From Desulfococcus multivorans (GTDB lineage: Bacteria; Desulfobacterota; Desulfobacteria; Desulfobacterales; Desulfococcaceae), in NCBI RefSeq assembly GCF_001854245.1, contig NZ_CP015381.1:2515001-2579000 (forward strand): 64,000 nucleotides of DNA. Reading direction: 5' to 3'. Under the pieces are notes generated by a model. That model ran no database searches. It saw only the letters and a list, made by a program, of their open reading frames with translations, and was not told the origin of the DNA. Below, piece by piece: positions 19,274 to 29,223 of this stretch; position 1 is the stretch's first letter; each line of letters opens with the position of its first letter. The position numbers and the translations under genes were made by a program.

Positions 19274-20380
19274 ATGAACACTGTAAAATTTATCGGCATG
19301 GATGTCCACAAAAATTCGATCACCATTGCTATCGCTGAAGAGGGTTCCCGGGATCCGGTCCGGGTCTACGGCGCGATCAACAACGATTTTGAGGCATTGG
19401 ATAAATTCTGTCGTAAAATGGTTTCCACTGCAAGCGAGCTGCACTTTGTCTACGAAGCAGGTCCCTGCGGTTACGGCATCCATCGTCATTTGACCGGCAA
19501 AGGATTCAGCTGCATGGTGGCGGCCCCTTCAATGATCCCTAAGAAAAGCGGTGATCGGATCAAAAACGACACCCGGGATGCCAAAACACTGGCCCGTCTC
19601 CATCGTGCCGGCGAGTTGACCGCGATTTATGTGCCGGATACCCAGGACGAAGCCATGCGCGATTTGAGCCGTGCCCGTGAAGACGCGGTCGTCGCCGGCC
19701 GTAAGGCAAAGCAACGGCTCAATGCCTTTCTACTGAGACATGGAATAACCTATTCCGGAAAGACCAAATGGTCCAAAGCCTATTTCAACTGGCTTTCGGA
19801 TATCGCCATGCCCCATCCTGCCCAGCAGATTGCTTTCCAGGAATACATCGATGCCGTGCATGAAAGCCTTGACCGGATCGAACGGTTGACCGAGCAGATC
19901 CGGCAAATGGTGCCCGCCTGGCGACTGGCGGATGTTGTGGAGGCCTTGCAGGCCGCCCGGGGCGTATCGCTGATTGTTGCGGTAACTCTGCTCTCGGAAA
20001 TAGGCGACCTCAACCGTTTTCAACATCCGAGACAACTGATGGCCTATCTTGGTCTTGTGCCTTCGGAACACTCCAGCGGCGGCAGCATCAAAAGAGGGGG
20101 GATTACCAAGACCGGCAACAGTCATGCGCGAAGGGCACTGATTGAAGCCGCCTGGGCGTACCGGATGCAACCCCGGGTCAGCCGGGTATTGATCAAACGC
20201 CAGGAGAATTTATCGGACCCGGTCCGGCAGGTCGCATGGAAAGCCCAGCTTCGTTTATGCGCCAAATACAGAAGGATTATGGCCAAAGGCAAACCGAAAC
20301 AGGTGGTGATCACGGCCATTGCCCGTGAATTGAGCGCCTTTTTGTGGGCAATCGCAAAGCAGCTGCAGCCGGTAACCTGA
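19274..20380 (+). CDS. IS110/IS1111-family DEDD transposase
   Basis: RNA-guided DEDD recombinase of 368 residues. The RuvC-like N-terminal domain has FIGMDVHKNS (first Asp at residue 10), VYEAGPCGYG (Glu) and KNDTRDAKTLARL (Asp pair). The C-terminal Tnp20 domain has YLGLVPSEHSSG and TKTGNSHARR, with the catalytic-serine region. The ATG at 19274 follows AAGGAGG by 6 bp; the frame is open further upstream to 19175 without a ribosome site. Complete and uninterrupted. Confidence 0.93.
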   Translation: MNTVKFIGMDVHKNSITIAIAEEGSRDPVRVYGAINNDFEALDKFCRKMVSTASELHFVYEAGPCGYGIHRHLTGKGFSCMVAAPSMIPKKSGDRIKNDTRDAKTLARLHRAGELTAIYVPDTQDEAMRDLSRAREDAVVAGRKAKQRLNAFLLRHGITYSGKTKWSKAYFNWLSDIAMPHPAQQIAFQEYIDAVHESLDRIERLTEQIRQMVPAWRLADVVEALQAARGVSLIVAVTLLSEIGDLNRFQHPRQLMAYLGLVPSEHSSGGSIKRGGITKTGNSHARRALIEAAWAYRMQPRVSRVLIKRQENLSDPVRQVAWKAQLRLCAKYRRIMAKGKPKQVVITAIARELSAFLWAIAKQLQPVT

Positions 20381-20680
20381 ACAACCTGAAAGTCACCCAA
20401 TCCTCGGATCAGATTGGGAGGTCGATAACAAAGAACAACAAAACATATTTCCAGGTCATTGGCAGAGGCGCGATCTCGGATAGGAGAATCCTCGTTACCA
20501 CCTATGGAATAAGGCGAACAGCCGAACTTCCGATGTTAGAGAGAGGCAGCTCCGCGACGAAGCCAGGTCATGCGGTAACCAACCTGCGAATATCAGAAGG
20601 GTCAACCGTCGTTTTCAAAGATCCCGTCTCTACCAATGGCCTGGAGAGGCACTTATTAAAATCCTTGTTCTTTCAAAATC
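20381..20680 (+). ncRNA. Candidate seekRNA (bridge RNA) region of the IS1111-type element
   Basis: In the IS1111 group the guide RNA is encoded between the transposase stop and the right end. Here that interval is 300 bp without a convincing gene. It begins with a hairpin CCCAATC / GATTGGG at about 20396-20418 whose loop contains ATCCTCGGAT, a 10-mer also present in the left flank at 19157-19166. The RNA ends cannot be set from sequence alone. Confidence 0.4.
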
Positions 20681-20694
20681 AAGGAAGGCAGAGT

Positions 20695-20826
20695 ATTTTT
20701 TTCTTGACAACTGTCAATCATATCAGGTGGAATGGGCATCATACCGTTCGCTTTCGACAGTTTAAAATCCAATTCGCATTACCCCAAAAAGATAAAAGAG
20801 GGATGCCTGCGACTGGCCGTATTAAA
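20695..20826. other. Short stretch between the IS1111-type and IS1380-type elements
   Basis: About 130 bp without a recognisable gene. It ends with ATTAAA (20821-20826), the left target duplication of the IS1380-type copy. Confidence 0.4.
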
Positions 20827-22677
20827 CCTAAAACAAGCGTGATTTCATAGCATAAAGCAAAAAAATACTCGAAATATCCGTCTTATCAGCGTATTATATG
20901 TTTGCCCAAACCTATAATGCCGTCAAGAAGGAGTATTTCGAGTGACACCGATTATCTCTAAAAAGCTGAAGAATCGCAAGCGAAAAATTACCCGACGAAC
21001 CCGAAGAAGAAACTGGGAAGACCGGCCGCGGCCGATGATTTCGGGGTCCAATATCCATTATGAATTTGACGGTCGCAGCAAAGGCATTGCCGGCGGCGGG
21101 ATCGGCATCATTCACACCCTGGCTGAACGAACCGGCTTGATGGATGAACTCGATGAGCGGCTTGAGCTCTTGAAGCGGCATTTGCCCTACCATGAATCGG
21201 ACCATGTCCTTAACATCGCCTATAACCTTCTTGCCGGAGGCAGTTGCCTTGAGGATATTGAATTGCTCAGGAATGACGAAGCCTGGCTCAATGCGCTGGG
21301 CGCTGAGCTCATCCCCGATCCAACAACCGCCGGCGATTTTCTGAGACGCTTTGATGAAGATCAGATCATCGAGCTGATGGAAGCCAAAAACGAGATCCGG
21401 AAGAAGATATGGCGCCGACAGCCCCGGTGTTTCAGGAAAGAAGCCGTCATCAATGTCGACGGTACGATTTCCGAAACATCGGGGGAATGCAAGGAAGGCA
21501 TGGACATCTCTTATGACGGGAGATGGGGATATCATCCCCTGGTCGTATCCCTGGCCCAGACGCGGGAACCCCTCTATCTGGTCAACCGGCCGGCCAATGC
21601 ACCGTCTCATCTGGATTCGGCCGTCTGGATCGACAAGAGCCTGGATCTCGTGAAAGGGATCTTTGACACCGTCAATCTCCGGGGAGACACCGATTTCGGT
21701 CTGACCGCCCATTTCGATAAATGGGATGAACTGTGTACCTTCGTTTTAGGCATGGACGCAAGGCCGAATCTGGTGAAGCTTGCAAAAAGCCTGACGGAAT
21801 GGGATCTGCTTGAGCGGAAACCCAGGCACACGGTAAAAACCCGAAAGCGTCGGCAACCGGAAAACATCAAAAAGGCGGTGGTAAAAAAGAGAAAGTTCAA
21901 GACGATTCAAACCGCATCCGAATACCTGAGCGAGTTTTCCTACAAGCCGGGAAAGTGCAGAAAACCCTATCGGATGATCGTGCTGAAAAAGATCCTCAAG
22001 GTGACAAAAGGTGAGCTGAAACTATTCGATGATGTACGCTATTTTTTCTATATCACCAATGATGCCAAAAACTCAAAAGAGCAGATTCTTGAATTCTATC
22101 GGAAGCGGGCTGATCACGAAAACGACATCGAGCAGCTGAAAAACGGGGCCTGCGCCCTCAAGGCGCCGTCAAACACGCTGCTTTCCAACTGGGCCTACAT
22201 GGCCATTGCTTCGACGGCATGGGATTTGAAGGCATGGTACGGATTGCTGATGCCGTATCGGCACTTGGGAAAACGGATCGTACGCATGGAATTCAAAAGG
22301 TTCATCCATACCTTTATCCGGATCCCGTGCCTGATCATCAGAACCGGCAGGAAAATTGTCTATCGGCTCGTGGGATATAATCATTCCCTGAAACACGCCC
22401 TGAATTGTTTCCACGCCTTGAAACAGTTCAACTTTCCATAGCGGTATTTCCTTGGGGCAGGAATTGCATGACGCAATTGTGAGCCCGCTTTGAAACCATG
22501 GAAAGGAGAGTGCTATGCAGCAACACGACAATCCGGCCTGAACATGAAATACAGGGTGATCTGCGCCCTGATGACGGCCCGGTTCGACTTTCAGAAGTTA
22601 GAAATTTCGCAGGCAATAGAGACGAACCCAATTTTTCTCATTTGAGTTAGTCGTATTGTAAACGCGCTTGTTTTAGG
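20827..22677. mobile_element. IS1380-type insertion sequence, copy 1 (intact)
   Basis: 1851 bp. Terminal inverted repeats begin CCTAAAACAAGCG on both ends, and the element is flanked by ATTAAA on both sides (20821-20826 and 22678-22683). It carries one transposase gene on the plus strand. A second, internally deleted copy lies 0.54 kb to the right in the same orientation. Confidence 0.92.
20942..22441 (+). CDS. IS1380-family DDE transposase (copy 1, complete)
   Basis: 499-residue transposase. Catalytic positions are [10 protein letters not shown] (first Asp), [10 protein letters not shown] (second Asp) and [13 protein letters not shown] (Glu), with the family's [11 protein letters not shown] context. 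The basic N-terminus [18 protein letters not shown] would bind the ends. The start is GTG 20942 with AAGGAG at 20928-20933. The open frame, intact ends and target repeats suggest it may be active. Confidence 0.93.
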   Translation: MTPIISKKLKNRKRKITRRTRRRNWEDRPRPMISGSNIHYEFDGRSKGIAGGGIGIIHTLAERTGLMDELDERLELLKRHLPYHESDHVLNIAYNLLAGGSCLEDIELLRNDEAWLNALGAELIPDPTTAGDFLRRFDEDQIIELMEAKNEIRKKIWRRQPRCFRKEAVINVDGTISETSGECKEGMDISYDGRWGYHPLVVSLAQTREPLYLVNRPANAPSHLDSAVWIDKSLDLVKGIFDTVNLRGDTDFGLTAHFDKWDELCTFVLGMDARPNLVKLAKSLTEWDLLERKPRHTVKTRKRRQPENIKKAVVKKRKFKTIQTASEYLSEFSYKPGKCRKPYRMIVLKKILKVTKGELKLFDDVRYFFYITNDAKNSKEQILEFYRKRADHENDIEQLKNGACALKAPSNTLLSNWAYMAIASTAWDLKAWYGLLMPYRHLGKRIVRMEFKRFIHTFIRIPCLIIRTGRKIVYRLVGYNHSLKHALNCFHALKQFNFP

Positions 22678-22797
22678 ATTAAAATAAGCCAAAAAATGGG
22701 CGTTTAGAAAAAGCCATTTAAAAGATGAAACGGGGATCCACGTTATCTCATTTCACCGAACCTTTACAATTCCCATTAATCGCAGAGCATTATATTT

Positions 22798-23067
22798 TTA
22801 GAGCCTGAAATTGCTTAAAAACCAACCTAATATAGTTCCGATTATTACAGCTATTGCACTGTAATACCCTGGGATTGCTTGTTCCTTTGCAATACGCATG
22901 TTTAACTCATGTTCAATCAAAATATATTTTGGCGTATCCTTTTCACATTCAGAAAGTAAAATAGCAAGTTTTTCAGAAGACATTTTTCTTCTATCCACAA
23001 CTGGAGGAATGCCATACCAAACTTCATCAAAAATTTCTGTGCGCTCTTTTTGTACGTCCGTATCCAT
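22798..23067 (-). CDS. Small protein with a C-terminal membrane anchor
   Basis: 89 residues from ATG 23067 (MDTDVQKERTEIFDEVWYGI). The N-terminal 65 residues are soluble and charged; the C-terminus YYSAIAVIIGTILGWFLSNF is a single transmembrane helix. AT-rich. It sits between the two IS1380-type copies, separated from any former neighbours. Family not recognised; function unknown. Confidence 0.5.
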   Translation of the reverse strand: MDTDVQKERTEIFDEVWYGIPPVVDRRKMSSEKLAILLSECEKDTPKYILIEHELNMRIAKEQAIPGYYSAIAVIIGTILGWFLSNFRL

Positions 23068-23118
23068 AGCCCCCCACAAAAAAGCTCCACAATCTCATAA
23101 CAGATAGGGAGTTTAGAA

Positions 23119-23217
23119 TCAATAAAACACCTGTCTGACGCTCCCACGCCTTGCCTTTCGATAGAGCATTGGAACAAACTTTCTATCTTCTTCAGAAATG
23201 AACTTTAGCTCGATTTG
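23119..23217 (-). pseudogene. 3' fragment of an unknown gene cut by IS1380-type copy 2
   Basis: Read on the minus strand from the IS edge, an open frame gives QIELKFISEEDRKFVPMLYR and then KARRGSVRQVFY before a stop at 23119. It has no start of its own and does not continue the integrase frame found on the other side of the IS. I do not recognise it. Confidence 0.4.
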
Positions 23218-23218
23218 C

Positions 23219-24758
23219 CCTAAAACAAGCGTGATTTTATAGCATAAAGCAAAAAAATACTCGAAATATCCGTCTTATCAGCGTATTATGTGTTTGCCAA
23301 AACCTATAATGCCCTCAAGAAGGAGTATTTCGAGTGACACCGATTATCTCTAAAAAGCTGAAGAACCGCAAGCGAAAAATCACGCGACGAACCCGAAGAA
23401 GAAACTGGGAAGACCGGCCGCGGCCGATGATTTCGGGGTCCAATATCCATTATGAATTTGACGGTCGCAGCAAAGGCATTGCCGGCGGCGGGATCGGCAT
23501 CATTCACACCCTGGCTGAACGAACCGGCTTGATGGATGAACTCGATGAGCGGCTTGAGATCTTGAAGCGACATTTGCCCTACCATGAATCGGACCATGTT
23601 CTTGACATCGCCTATAACCTTCTTGCCGAAGGCAGTTGTCTTGAGGATATTGAATTGCTCAGGAATGACGAGGCCTGGCTCAATGCGCTGGGCGCTGAGC
23701 TCATCCCCGATCCAACAACCGCCGGCGATTTTCTGAGACGCTTTGATGAAGATCAGATCATCGAGCTGATGGAAGCCAAAAACGAGATCCGGAAGAAGAT
23801 ATGGCGCCGGCAGCCCCGGTGCTTCAGGAAAGAAGCGGTCATCAATGTCGACGGTACGATTTCCGAAACATCGGGGGAATGCAAGGAAGGCATGGACATC
23901 TCTTATGACGGGAGATGGGGATATCATCCCCTGGTCGTATCCCTGGCCCAGACGCGGGAACCCCTCTATCTGGTCAACCGGCCGGCCAATGCACCGTCTC
24001 ATCTGGATTCGGCCGTCTGGATCGACAAGAGCCTGGATCTCGTGAAAGGGATCTTTGGCACCGTCAAGCTCCGGGGAGACACCGATTTCGGTCTGACCGC
24101 CCATTTTGATAAAGATGTACGCTATTTTTCTATATCACCAATGATGCCAAAAACTCAAAAGAGCAGATTCTTGAATTCTATCGAAAGCGGGCTGATCACG
24201 AAAACGACATCGAGCAGCTGAAAAACGGGGCCTGCGCCCTCAAGGCGCCGTCAAACACGCTGCTTTCCAACTGGGCCTACATGGCCATTGCTTCGACGGC
24301 ATGGGATTTGAAAGCATGGTACGGATTGCTGATGCCGTATCGGCACTTGGGAAAACGGATCGTACGCATGGAATTCAAAAGGTTCATCCATACCTTTATC
24401 CGGATCCCGTGCCTGATCATCAGAACCGGCAGGAAAATTGTCTATCGGCTCGTGGGATATAATCATTCCCTGAAACACGCTCTGAATTGTTTCCACGCCT
24501 TGAAACAGTTCAACTTTCCATAGCGGTATTTTCCGGGGCAGGAATTGCATGACGCAATTGTGAGCCCGCTTTTAAACCACGGAAAGGAGAGCGCTATGCA
24601 GTAACACGACAATCCGGCCTGAACATGAAATACAGGGTGATCCGCGCCCTGATGACGGCCCGGTTCGACTTTCAGAAGTTAGAAATTTCACAGGAAATAG
24701 AGACGAACCCAATTTTTCTCATTTGAGTTAGTCGTATTGTAAACGCGCTTGTTTTAGG
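23219..24758. mobile_element. IS1380-type insertion sequence, copy 2 (internally deleted)
   Basis: 1540 bp with the same terminal repeats as copy 1 but 311 bp shorter. The flanks do not match (TTGC at 23215-23218 versus TCTA at 24759-24762), so no target duplication is present. It lies within the integrase gene, whose catalytic end is gone. This suggests insertion followed by an adjacent deletion or recombination with another copy. Confidence 0.9.
23334..24523 (+). pseudogene. IS1380-family transposase, inactivated by internal deletion
   Basis: Nearly identical to the copy 1 transposase up to FGLTAHFDK. It then jumps directly to [11 protein letters not shown] because about 310 bp are missing, with short homology TCGATRA at the junction. 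One T is also lost from the following T-run, which shifts the frame. The 3' part with the catalytic Glu ([10 protein letters not shown]) is still present but out of frame. Confidence 0.93.
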
Positions 24759-25522
24759 TCTAAGGCAAAAATTTCCCCTGCTCTCATTCCAGTTTTTAGG
24801 GATAACAAAGAAATTTCATATAAAGATTGTGATCGTTTTTTTATAGCAGAAAGTAAAAACCTCACCTCTTCTTGAGTTAAAAATCTATCACGTTTATTAT
24901 CAAACTTAATCTTTATATTAGTGAACTTTGTAGGTGACTTGTAATCAAACCCTTCAGTTCGATTCATAAAATTGAATACCTGACGGATAACAGCAAAAGC
25001 ATATTTAATGGACCTTGGCTTTCTTCCTGCTTTTTCCATTTCGCTTTTGATTTTTTGAAGGTTTAATTCACCAATGTTTTTCATTGGGAGATCCCCAATA
25101 ATAGGAGACAACCAAAGATTAAATAGAGATTGTTCCCTCTTCCGAGATCGTTCAGTTACATTTGATTTTTGAATTGGAAAATATTTTTTCCATGCTCTGT
25201 TAAATGTAATATTTTCTTTGTTTCTTTTAATTGTCTCTATAGCTTTGGTTATTTTTTGCTCTTTCTGTAGTCTGCTTTTTTCCTTTAAAGATATCGGCCC
25301 TTTTCCAAGCCGTTGGTTCTGTTTTATTTCAGATAATAAATCATTTGCCTTAGATTCCGTCCAACCATGAGAAGCCCAACCAACCGGTTCTTCAAAATCT
25401 TTTCCATCAAATCTATATCTGATGCTAAAATATCGATCTAATTTTCGTTTATATTTTCTTTCCTTATGTTCATAAAATCGTACTCCGGGATAATTTGTCT
25501 TGATCTTCTTATCTTTAGCCAT
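24759..25522 (-). pseudogene. Tyrosine-recombinase integrase of the island, truncated
   Basis: From ATG 25522 the product begins MAKDKKIKTNYPGVRFYEHK. It has an N-terminal arm-binding region with GWASHGWTESKANDLLSEIK, a core-binding SAM-like domain, and then the start of the catalytic domain, FLTQEEVRFLLSAIKKR and LLSLKTGMRAGEI, which contains the first catalytic Arg. The frame then runs into IS1380-type copy 2. The HxxR box and the nucleophilic Tyr are absent from the window. The N-terminal pattern is one I associate with Desulfobacterota island integrases. It was presumably the enzyme that used the tRNA-Arg site. Confidence 0.88.
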
Positions 25523-25561
25523 AAATGAGCCCCCAACATTCCCCCAAACTTGGTAATGCTT

Positions 25562-25689
25562 TGATAAGATTCGAATACTGTAACGTTTTACAAACACCCC
25601 ACCCAACCTTTTTCAGTAAGAATCTAATTTAAAATCAGCAAAATAGAAGGAAAAAGGATTTTCTCCCGCTTGACAAAATAGTGTAACGC
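25562..25689 (+). repeat. Left end of the transposon with two transposase-binding-like sites
   Basis: Outer site CGAATACTGTAACG at 25572-25585 and inner site AAATAGTGTAACGC at 25676-25689 have the same orientation, about 105 bp apart. The consensus is CGAATARTGTAACGC. Multiple end sites are typical of Mu and Tn7 relatives. Confidence 0.7.
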
Positions 25690-25860
25690 TATTGTTTTTT
25701 CCCCTATATTCTCAAAGAATTACAGAAACAAAAGCCGCATAGCGAATCACGTTTCACAAATGACAGACGCCCACTGGACGCAAAGGTGATTCAGGAAGAG
25801 GTGCCGATAGGATGGTGATGACGGGAGTCCTGATACGACTCCCGCCGGGGCTTTGGGATG

Positions 25861-26529
25861 TTAAATGAGGGGCAGATCGGATAGGAACTCAAGCGCAAGG
25901 TTGAGGTCGATAAGGCTGTGATTCAGTTCTTTTGCCTTGTCCCGGCAATCGGTGCAGACCTCCTTGAATTTGCGCATGTCCCCGCGGGTATGGACATAGA
26001 TTTGCTCGATTGCTTCGGGTTCAAAATCTTTGTACTCCAGAATAAAATCTTCCACGACGATCGGGTAGAGAACGAGCGTTTTAAGTCGGCTCAGGATATC
26101 CGGATGTTCGCTCGACAGATATGTTCTGACCTTGGGCAGTCCGGCAAATACGATGGGAACCCCGGCATCGATAATGCGTTTCAGATAGGGCCATGCCCGG
26201 CGATCCAGATCATTGCTCTCGTCCATGACAATAAAAAATCCGGACAGGCTGCAGATCTGTTTCAAATGACGCGGTGTCCTCCGGTAGGTGGCTTTCACGT
26301 CATAATTCAATTCCTGAAGGATGGATGCCGGCAGTTCGTGGATATTGAAAAGCGTCTCCACCCGGACCCCCCGGAGTTTCTGAGGCTGGATCAGGTTTAA
26401 AAATCGACTCTTGCCGACGCCATAATCGCCTTCGATGAGCACGCTCTGTCCGCGGTAGATTCGATTGTAGATCGCCGCCAGATAGGAAACGCGGCGTTTG
26501 TCATTGATGAACGTCTCTTTTCGTTTCAT
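25861..26529 (-). CDS. AAA+ ATPase, TniB/MuB/TnsC-like transposition regulator
   Basis: 222-residue AAA+ ATPase that would deliver target DNA to the transposase. Walker A is GDYGVGKS at residues 34-41 and Walker B is FFIVMDES at 98-105. It ends with a helical domain containing YKDFEPEAIEQIYVHTRGDM. I chose ATG 26529, inside the 3' end of the transposase gene (29-bp overlap); an in-frame start at 26589 overlaps more. Last gene of the transposon operon. Confidence 0.85.
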   Translation of the reverse strand: MKRKETFINDKRRVSYLAAIYNRIYRGQSVLIEGDYGVGKSRFLNLIQPQKLRGVRVETLFNIHELPASILQELNYDVKATYRRTPRHLKQICSLSGFFIVMDESNDLDRRAWPYLKRIIDAGVPIVFAGLPKVRTYLSSEHPDILSRLKTLVLYPIVVEDFILEYKDFEPEAIEQIYVHTRGDMRKFKEVCTDCRDKAKELNHSLIDLNLALEFLSDLPLI

Positions 26530-28192
26530 GTTGTCTGTCCCATAAAGAGGCGTACGGCGCCACATGATTCCTTCGCTGATGGCGTTCACAGTCCAGCATA
26601 AAAGCGTTGAACAGGGCCGTTCCGATTTTTTTCGGGGATTGCATCAGCTTTCCGGCATAGCCGTCATACCGGGTTTTGTTATGTTTAAAAATCTCTTCAG
26701 CTACGGCAAGCGTCAGTCCCTTGCGGTGTTTTTCGATCAACACGGCTCTTTCCACCACCATGTTCTGCTGCTCCAGAAAGGCCGTTATCCGCTCGACCTC
26801 GTTGGCTTCAAATGTCAATTCCGATGACTTCGGCGGTTTTTCATAGGGCTTCTGCCGAAGGGCTTCGCCGATCAGCATGCCGTCGGATTTGTATTCAAAG
26901 ATGAAAAGTTTGTCTTTCAGATCCGAGACATATACCGGTGTGCCCTTATGCCGGCTAAAATGTTCGGAGCCCACAGCCACGTAGTATTTCTGATTGTTTA
27001 ACGTGATGGTCCCTTTTTTCGATACGGTGACCTTGATCTTCTTGAACCCGTATTTCATGACCGCCTTGACGTGCGACGGCGCAAAAGAAAGCGTGGAGGC
27101 CTTGTCCAAAAATGACGCCATGTTCTGGGCCGGAACCCAGGATGCCGTCTTTCCGTCATGGGCAAAATAGTGCCGCGTCGTGTTGTGCTCTTGTCGGTAG
27201 GCCTCGATGATGCGTTTTTGGCGGAGTTCATGAAGGCCGATATCCAGAAAGGTCACCGTGATTTTCTCTTTTTTCCGGTTGCTGAAGAGATACCCCGGCT
27301 CGGTTTTTACGATGCGGTCCGCAAAGGCTTTGATGATCCGGATTTCGAAATTGTGAAGGCTGCGATGGGAGGATTCCAGATGGGCCTTGTCCCGGGGCGT
27401 CCGGGCTCTTGCAAAATCCGGTTCCAGATAGAAACCGTCAGGCTGAGAGTATTCTGTATTCAGTGCAGTGATCACGCGCTTCAAATTTAAAAATCCACCG
27501 GCATTGTCCGGGCGGAGACGGATTTTCTTTCGGGGAAACGGGGTGCTCAACAGAAATTGCTCAAATAGATCGACCGCATTCAGGCTTGTTTCGGAAAAAT
27601 AGATATCCAAAACAAACAGGTAGCGTGACCGGGTATCGTAAAATTCGATCACCTGGGGTTTTCGCCACATGCCGTTCTGATCCCGTACCTTGAGATATCG
27701 AAAAGCACTTCCGTCAACCTGTATCAGATCGAATACGGATTCAGATTTGAAGCAGTGTTTTGGCGGTTTTTCTTCACCAAAATCCGGTTGATCCAGATAC
27801 CGCTGGAGGCCTTCTGCCTTGACCAGCCGCCTCAGTGCCGAAAGCGAGATGGGCCGGCCAAATTCCTCTTCAAGCCACCGATGGTAATTTTTGATCGTTC
27901 GGGCCTTTTGGGTGATAAAAATAAACCCCTGGCTTGAAGGGTCGCTCGAGGCTTTGACCATTTCGATAAACCGGTGTTTCATCCGCTCATCGATGGAACG
28001 TCTTCGCCCGCTGCATCTGCGCCCCTCCATAATCCCCTTGCCTGCCAGTAAAAGCGGTTCGGGGATGATGCCGGTCTTCCGGTATTGGTCCATGTAGTAT
28101 TTTTTGGCCCGGCGTCTGGCGGACCCGCGTTTGTTCATGATCTTTTTGTGCAGCAGGATTAAAAACTGATCATCCAGGGGTAACCGATCCAT
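26501..28192 (-). CDS. Mu/TnsB/TniA-type DDE transposase
   Basis: 563-residue integrase-core transposase. Catalytic triad Asp160 (DLIQVDGSAF), Asp229 (RLRPDNAGG) and Glu273 (DKAHLESSHR), with the usual 43-residue Asp-Glu spacing of the larger subfamily. An N-terminal HTH region (ISLSALRRLVKAEGLQRY) precedes the core, and a Mu-transposase C-terminal beta-barrel follows (KVTVSKKGTITLNNQKYYVA). The last 60 residues overlap the start of the ATPase gene. It starts 1 bp after the HTH-gene stop. Confidence 0.92.
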   Translation of the reverse strand: MDRLPLDDQFLILLHKKIMNKRGSARRRAKKYYMDQYRKTGIIPEPLLLAGKGIMEGRRCSGRRRSIDERMKHRFIEMVKASSDPSSQGFIFITQKARTIKNYHRWLEEEFGRPISLSALRRLVKAEGLQRYLDQPDFGEEKPPKHCFKSESVFDLIQVDGSAFRYLKVRDQNGMWRKPQVIEFYDTRSRYLFVLDIYFSETSLNAVDLFEQFLLSTPFPRKKIRLRPDNAGGFLNLKRVITALNTEYSQPDGFYLEPDFARARTPRDKAHLESSHRSLHNFEIRIIKAFADRIVKTEPGYLFSNRKKEKITVTFLDIGLHELRQKRIIEAYRQEHNTTRHYFAHDGKTASWVPAQNMASFLDKASTLSFAPSHVKAVMKYGFKKIKVTVSKKGTITLNNQKYYVAVGSEHFSRHKGTPVYVSDLKDKLFIFEYKSDGMLIGEALRQKPYEKPPKSSELTFEANEVERITAFLEQQNMVVERAVLIEKHRKGLTLAVAEEIFKHNKTRYDGYAGKLMQSPKKIGTALFNAFMLDCERHQRRNHVAPYASLWDRQHETKRDVHQ

Positions 28193-28193
28193 A

Positions 28194-28781
28194 TTACGGC
28201 TTCTCGCTTTTGGATATTTTGTATAGAATCTTGTCCCGGATCACCCGGTTCCAGAGTAAAGCGGCCTGCCTCGAGGTGCTTTGCCACTGGTCATTTTGCG
28301 CCAGCCTGACCTGCTCCAGCATCGCCATGACCGCCTGGCGGTAATCATCGCTGATAATGGACGTCCGGTTGGCGGGATCTGCGGTTCTGCCGGCATCGGA
28401 AACGAGCCTGCAGATATTTTTGGCCGTGAGCGCCATTCCGGATGCTAAAAATTGGCGCCAGATGTTGCGCTGTTCAAGCGGTGTCAGCGGTACCAACGGC
28501 CGGACCTGGGATTCGTTTTCGGGCAAAATGTCCCCGATTGGGGAAAGATTCTCAATGACACGATAGGCCTCGATGAAACGGTGGGCGTGGGATTTTCCCA
28601 TGGACCAGCGATCCTTGACATATGCCTCAAAGGTCTTGAAACCAAGAAGCCGGTACAGGCGGTTTTCTCGAATCTCGTACAGCGCTTTGCCGATGACATA
28701 GAAACTGCGCCGGTTACGATCAATAATGGCCTCCAGTTCACTCAACCGATCGGCTGTCATCTTCTCCTTTTGCATACTCAA
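28194..28781 (-). CDS. HTH/ParB-like accessory protein of the transposon
   Basis: 195-residue protein. The segment LYRLLGFKTFEAYVKDRWSM followed by GKSHAHRFIEAYRVIENL resembles the KorB/ParB-like helix-turn-helix found in phage and plasmid partition-type proteins. A SQVRPLVPLTPLEQRNIWRQ segment follows, a pattern I have seen with it. Its ATG overlaps the CHC2-gene stop (ATGA). Possible role: DNA binding at the transposon ends or target choice (inference). Confidence 0.65.
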   Translation of the reverse strand: MSMQKEKMTADRLSELEAIIDRNRRSFYVIGKALYEIRENRLYRLLGFKTFEAYVKDRWSMGKSHAHRFIEAYRVIENLSPIGDILPENESQVRPLVPLTPLEQRNIWRQFLASGMALTAKNICRLVSDAGRTADPANRTSIISDDYRQAVMAMLEQVRLAQNDQWQSTSRQAALLWNRVIRDKILYKISKSEKP

Positions 28782-29131
28782 GGGGTGCCGATCTGCTGCA
28801 GCATCTGCTTCAATGCGCCGCTTCTATCCTCATGGCGCGGGATCTCTTTCAGCAGTCGCTTCAGATAACGAACGCTCTCGACAAAATCGCTTCCATTGAC
28901 GATCATCACCAGGTCGATGGTATTGAAGTTCCGCTCGCACCGGAAACACCTCGCCAGATTGGTTGCCTGCCGGGTTGCCGTATTGAATTCGTTGCAAACA
29001 GGGCAGAGAAACCGAAGCTGGCCCTCCCGCCTTTTAGCCGCCATCCGCAGGTGGTCTTGAATCAGATCGTCTACGGGGATGCCGTTTCGTAATTCAAACA
29101 ACTCCCGGGCTGAAAATCGTCGCCTCATCAT
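28778..29131 (-). CDS. CHC2-type zinc-finger protein of the transposon
   Basis: 117-residue protein with a DNA-primase-type zinc finger CPVCNEF ... ARCFRCERNF (Cys-X2-Cys and Cys-X2-Cys) in the middle, then DLVMIVNGSDFVESVRYLKR, the alpha segment that follows CHC2 fingers. It has no TOPRIM or polymerase domain, so it is not a primase by itself. The GGAGGTG just upstream could serve ATG 29131 or ATG 29128. Presence of a stand-alone primase finger beside a Mu-type transposase is unusual. Confidence 0.75.
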   Translation of the reverse strand: MMRRRFSARELFELRNGIPVDDLIQDHLRMAAKRREGQLRFLCPVCNEFNTATRQATNLARCFRCERNFNTIDLVMIVNGSDFVESVRYLKRLLKEIPRHEDRSGALKQMLQQIGTP

Positions 29132-29223
29132 TCACCTCCATCCTGTACGTTGAAAAAAATTCCGTTTGCCGGGCTCTTTTTCCGACGGTCCAACGATAGG
29201 CCAACGACCCGCTCCAAGTCGAT

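Larger units (their letters stand above)
19191..20694. mobile_element. IS1111-type (IS110 family) insertion sequence
   Basis: Bounded by perfect 12-bp subterminal inverted repeats CTGCCTTCCTTG (19198-19209) and CAAGGAAGGCAG (20680-20691). Subterminal repeats distinguish the IS1111 group from IS110 proper. The outer ends are set a few bases beyond, by analogy with that group, and are approximate. One plus-strand transposase gene is followed by 300 bp of non-coding DNA. Confidence 0.75.

Noticed and set aside
20344-20850. Plus-strand frame of 168 codons after the IS1111-type transposase
   Set aside because: It crosses the right end of the IS and overlaps the next IS, and its composition is not protein-like. 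The interval is better explained as the non-coding guide-RNA region.
28778-29131. DNA primase
   Set aside because: Only the zinc finger is present, without TOPRIM or polymerase residues.
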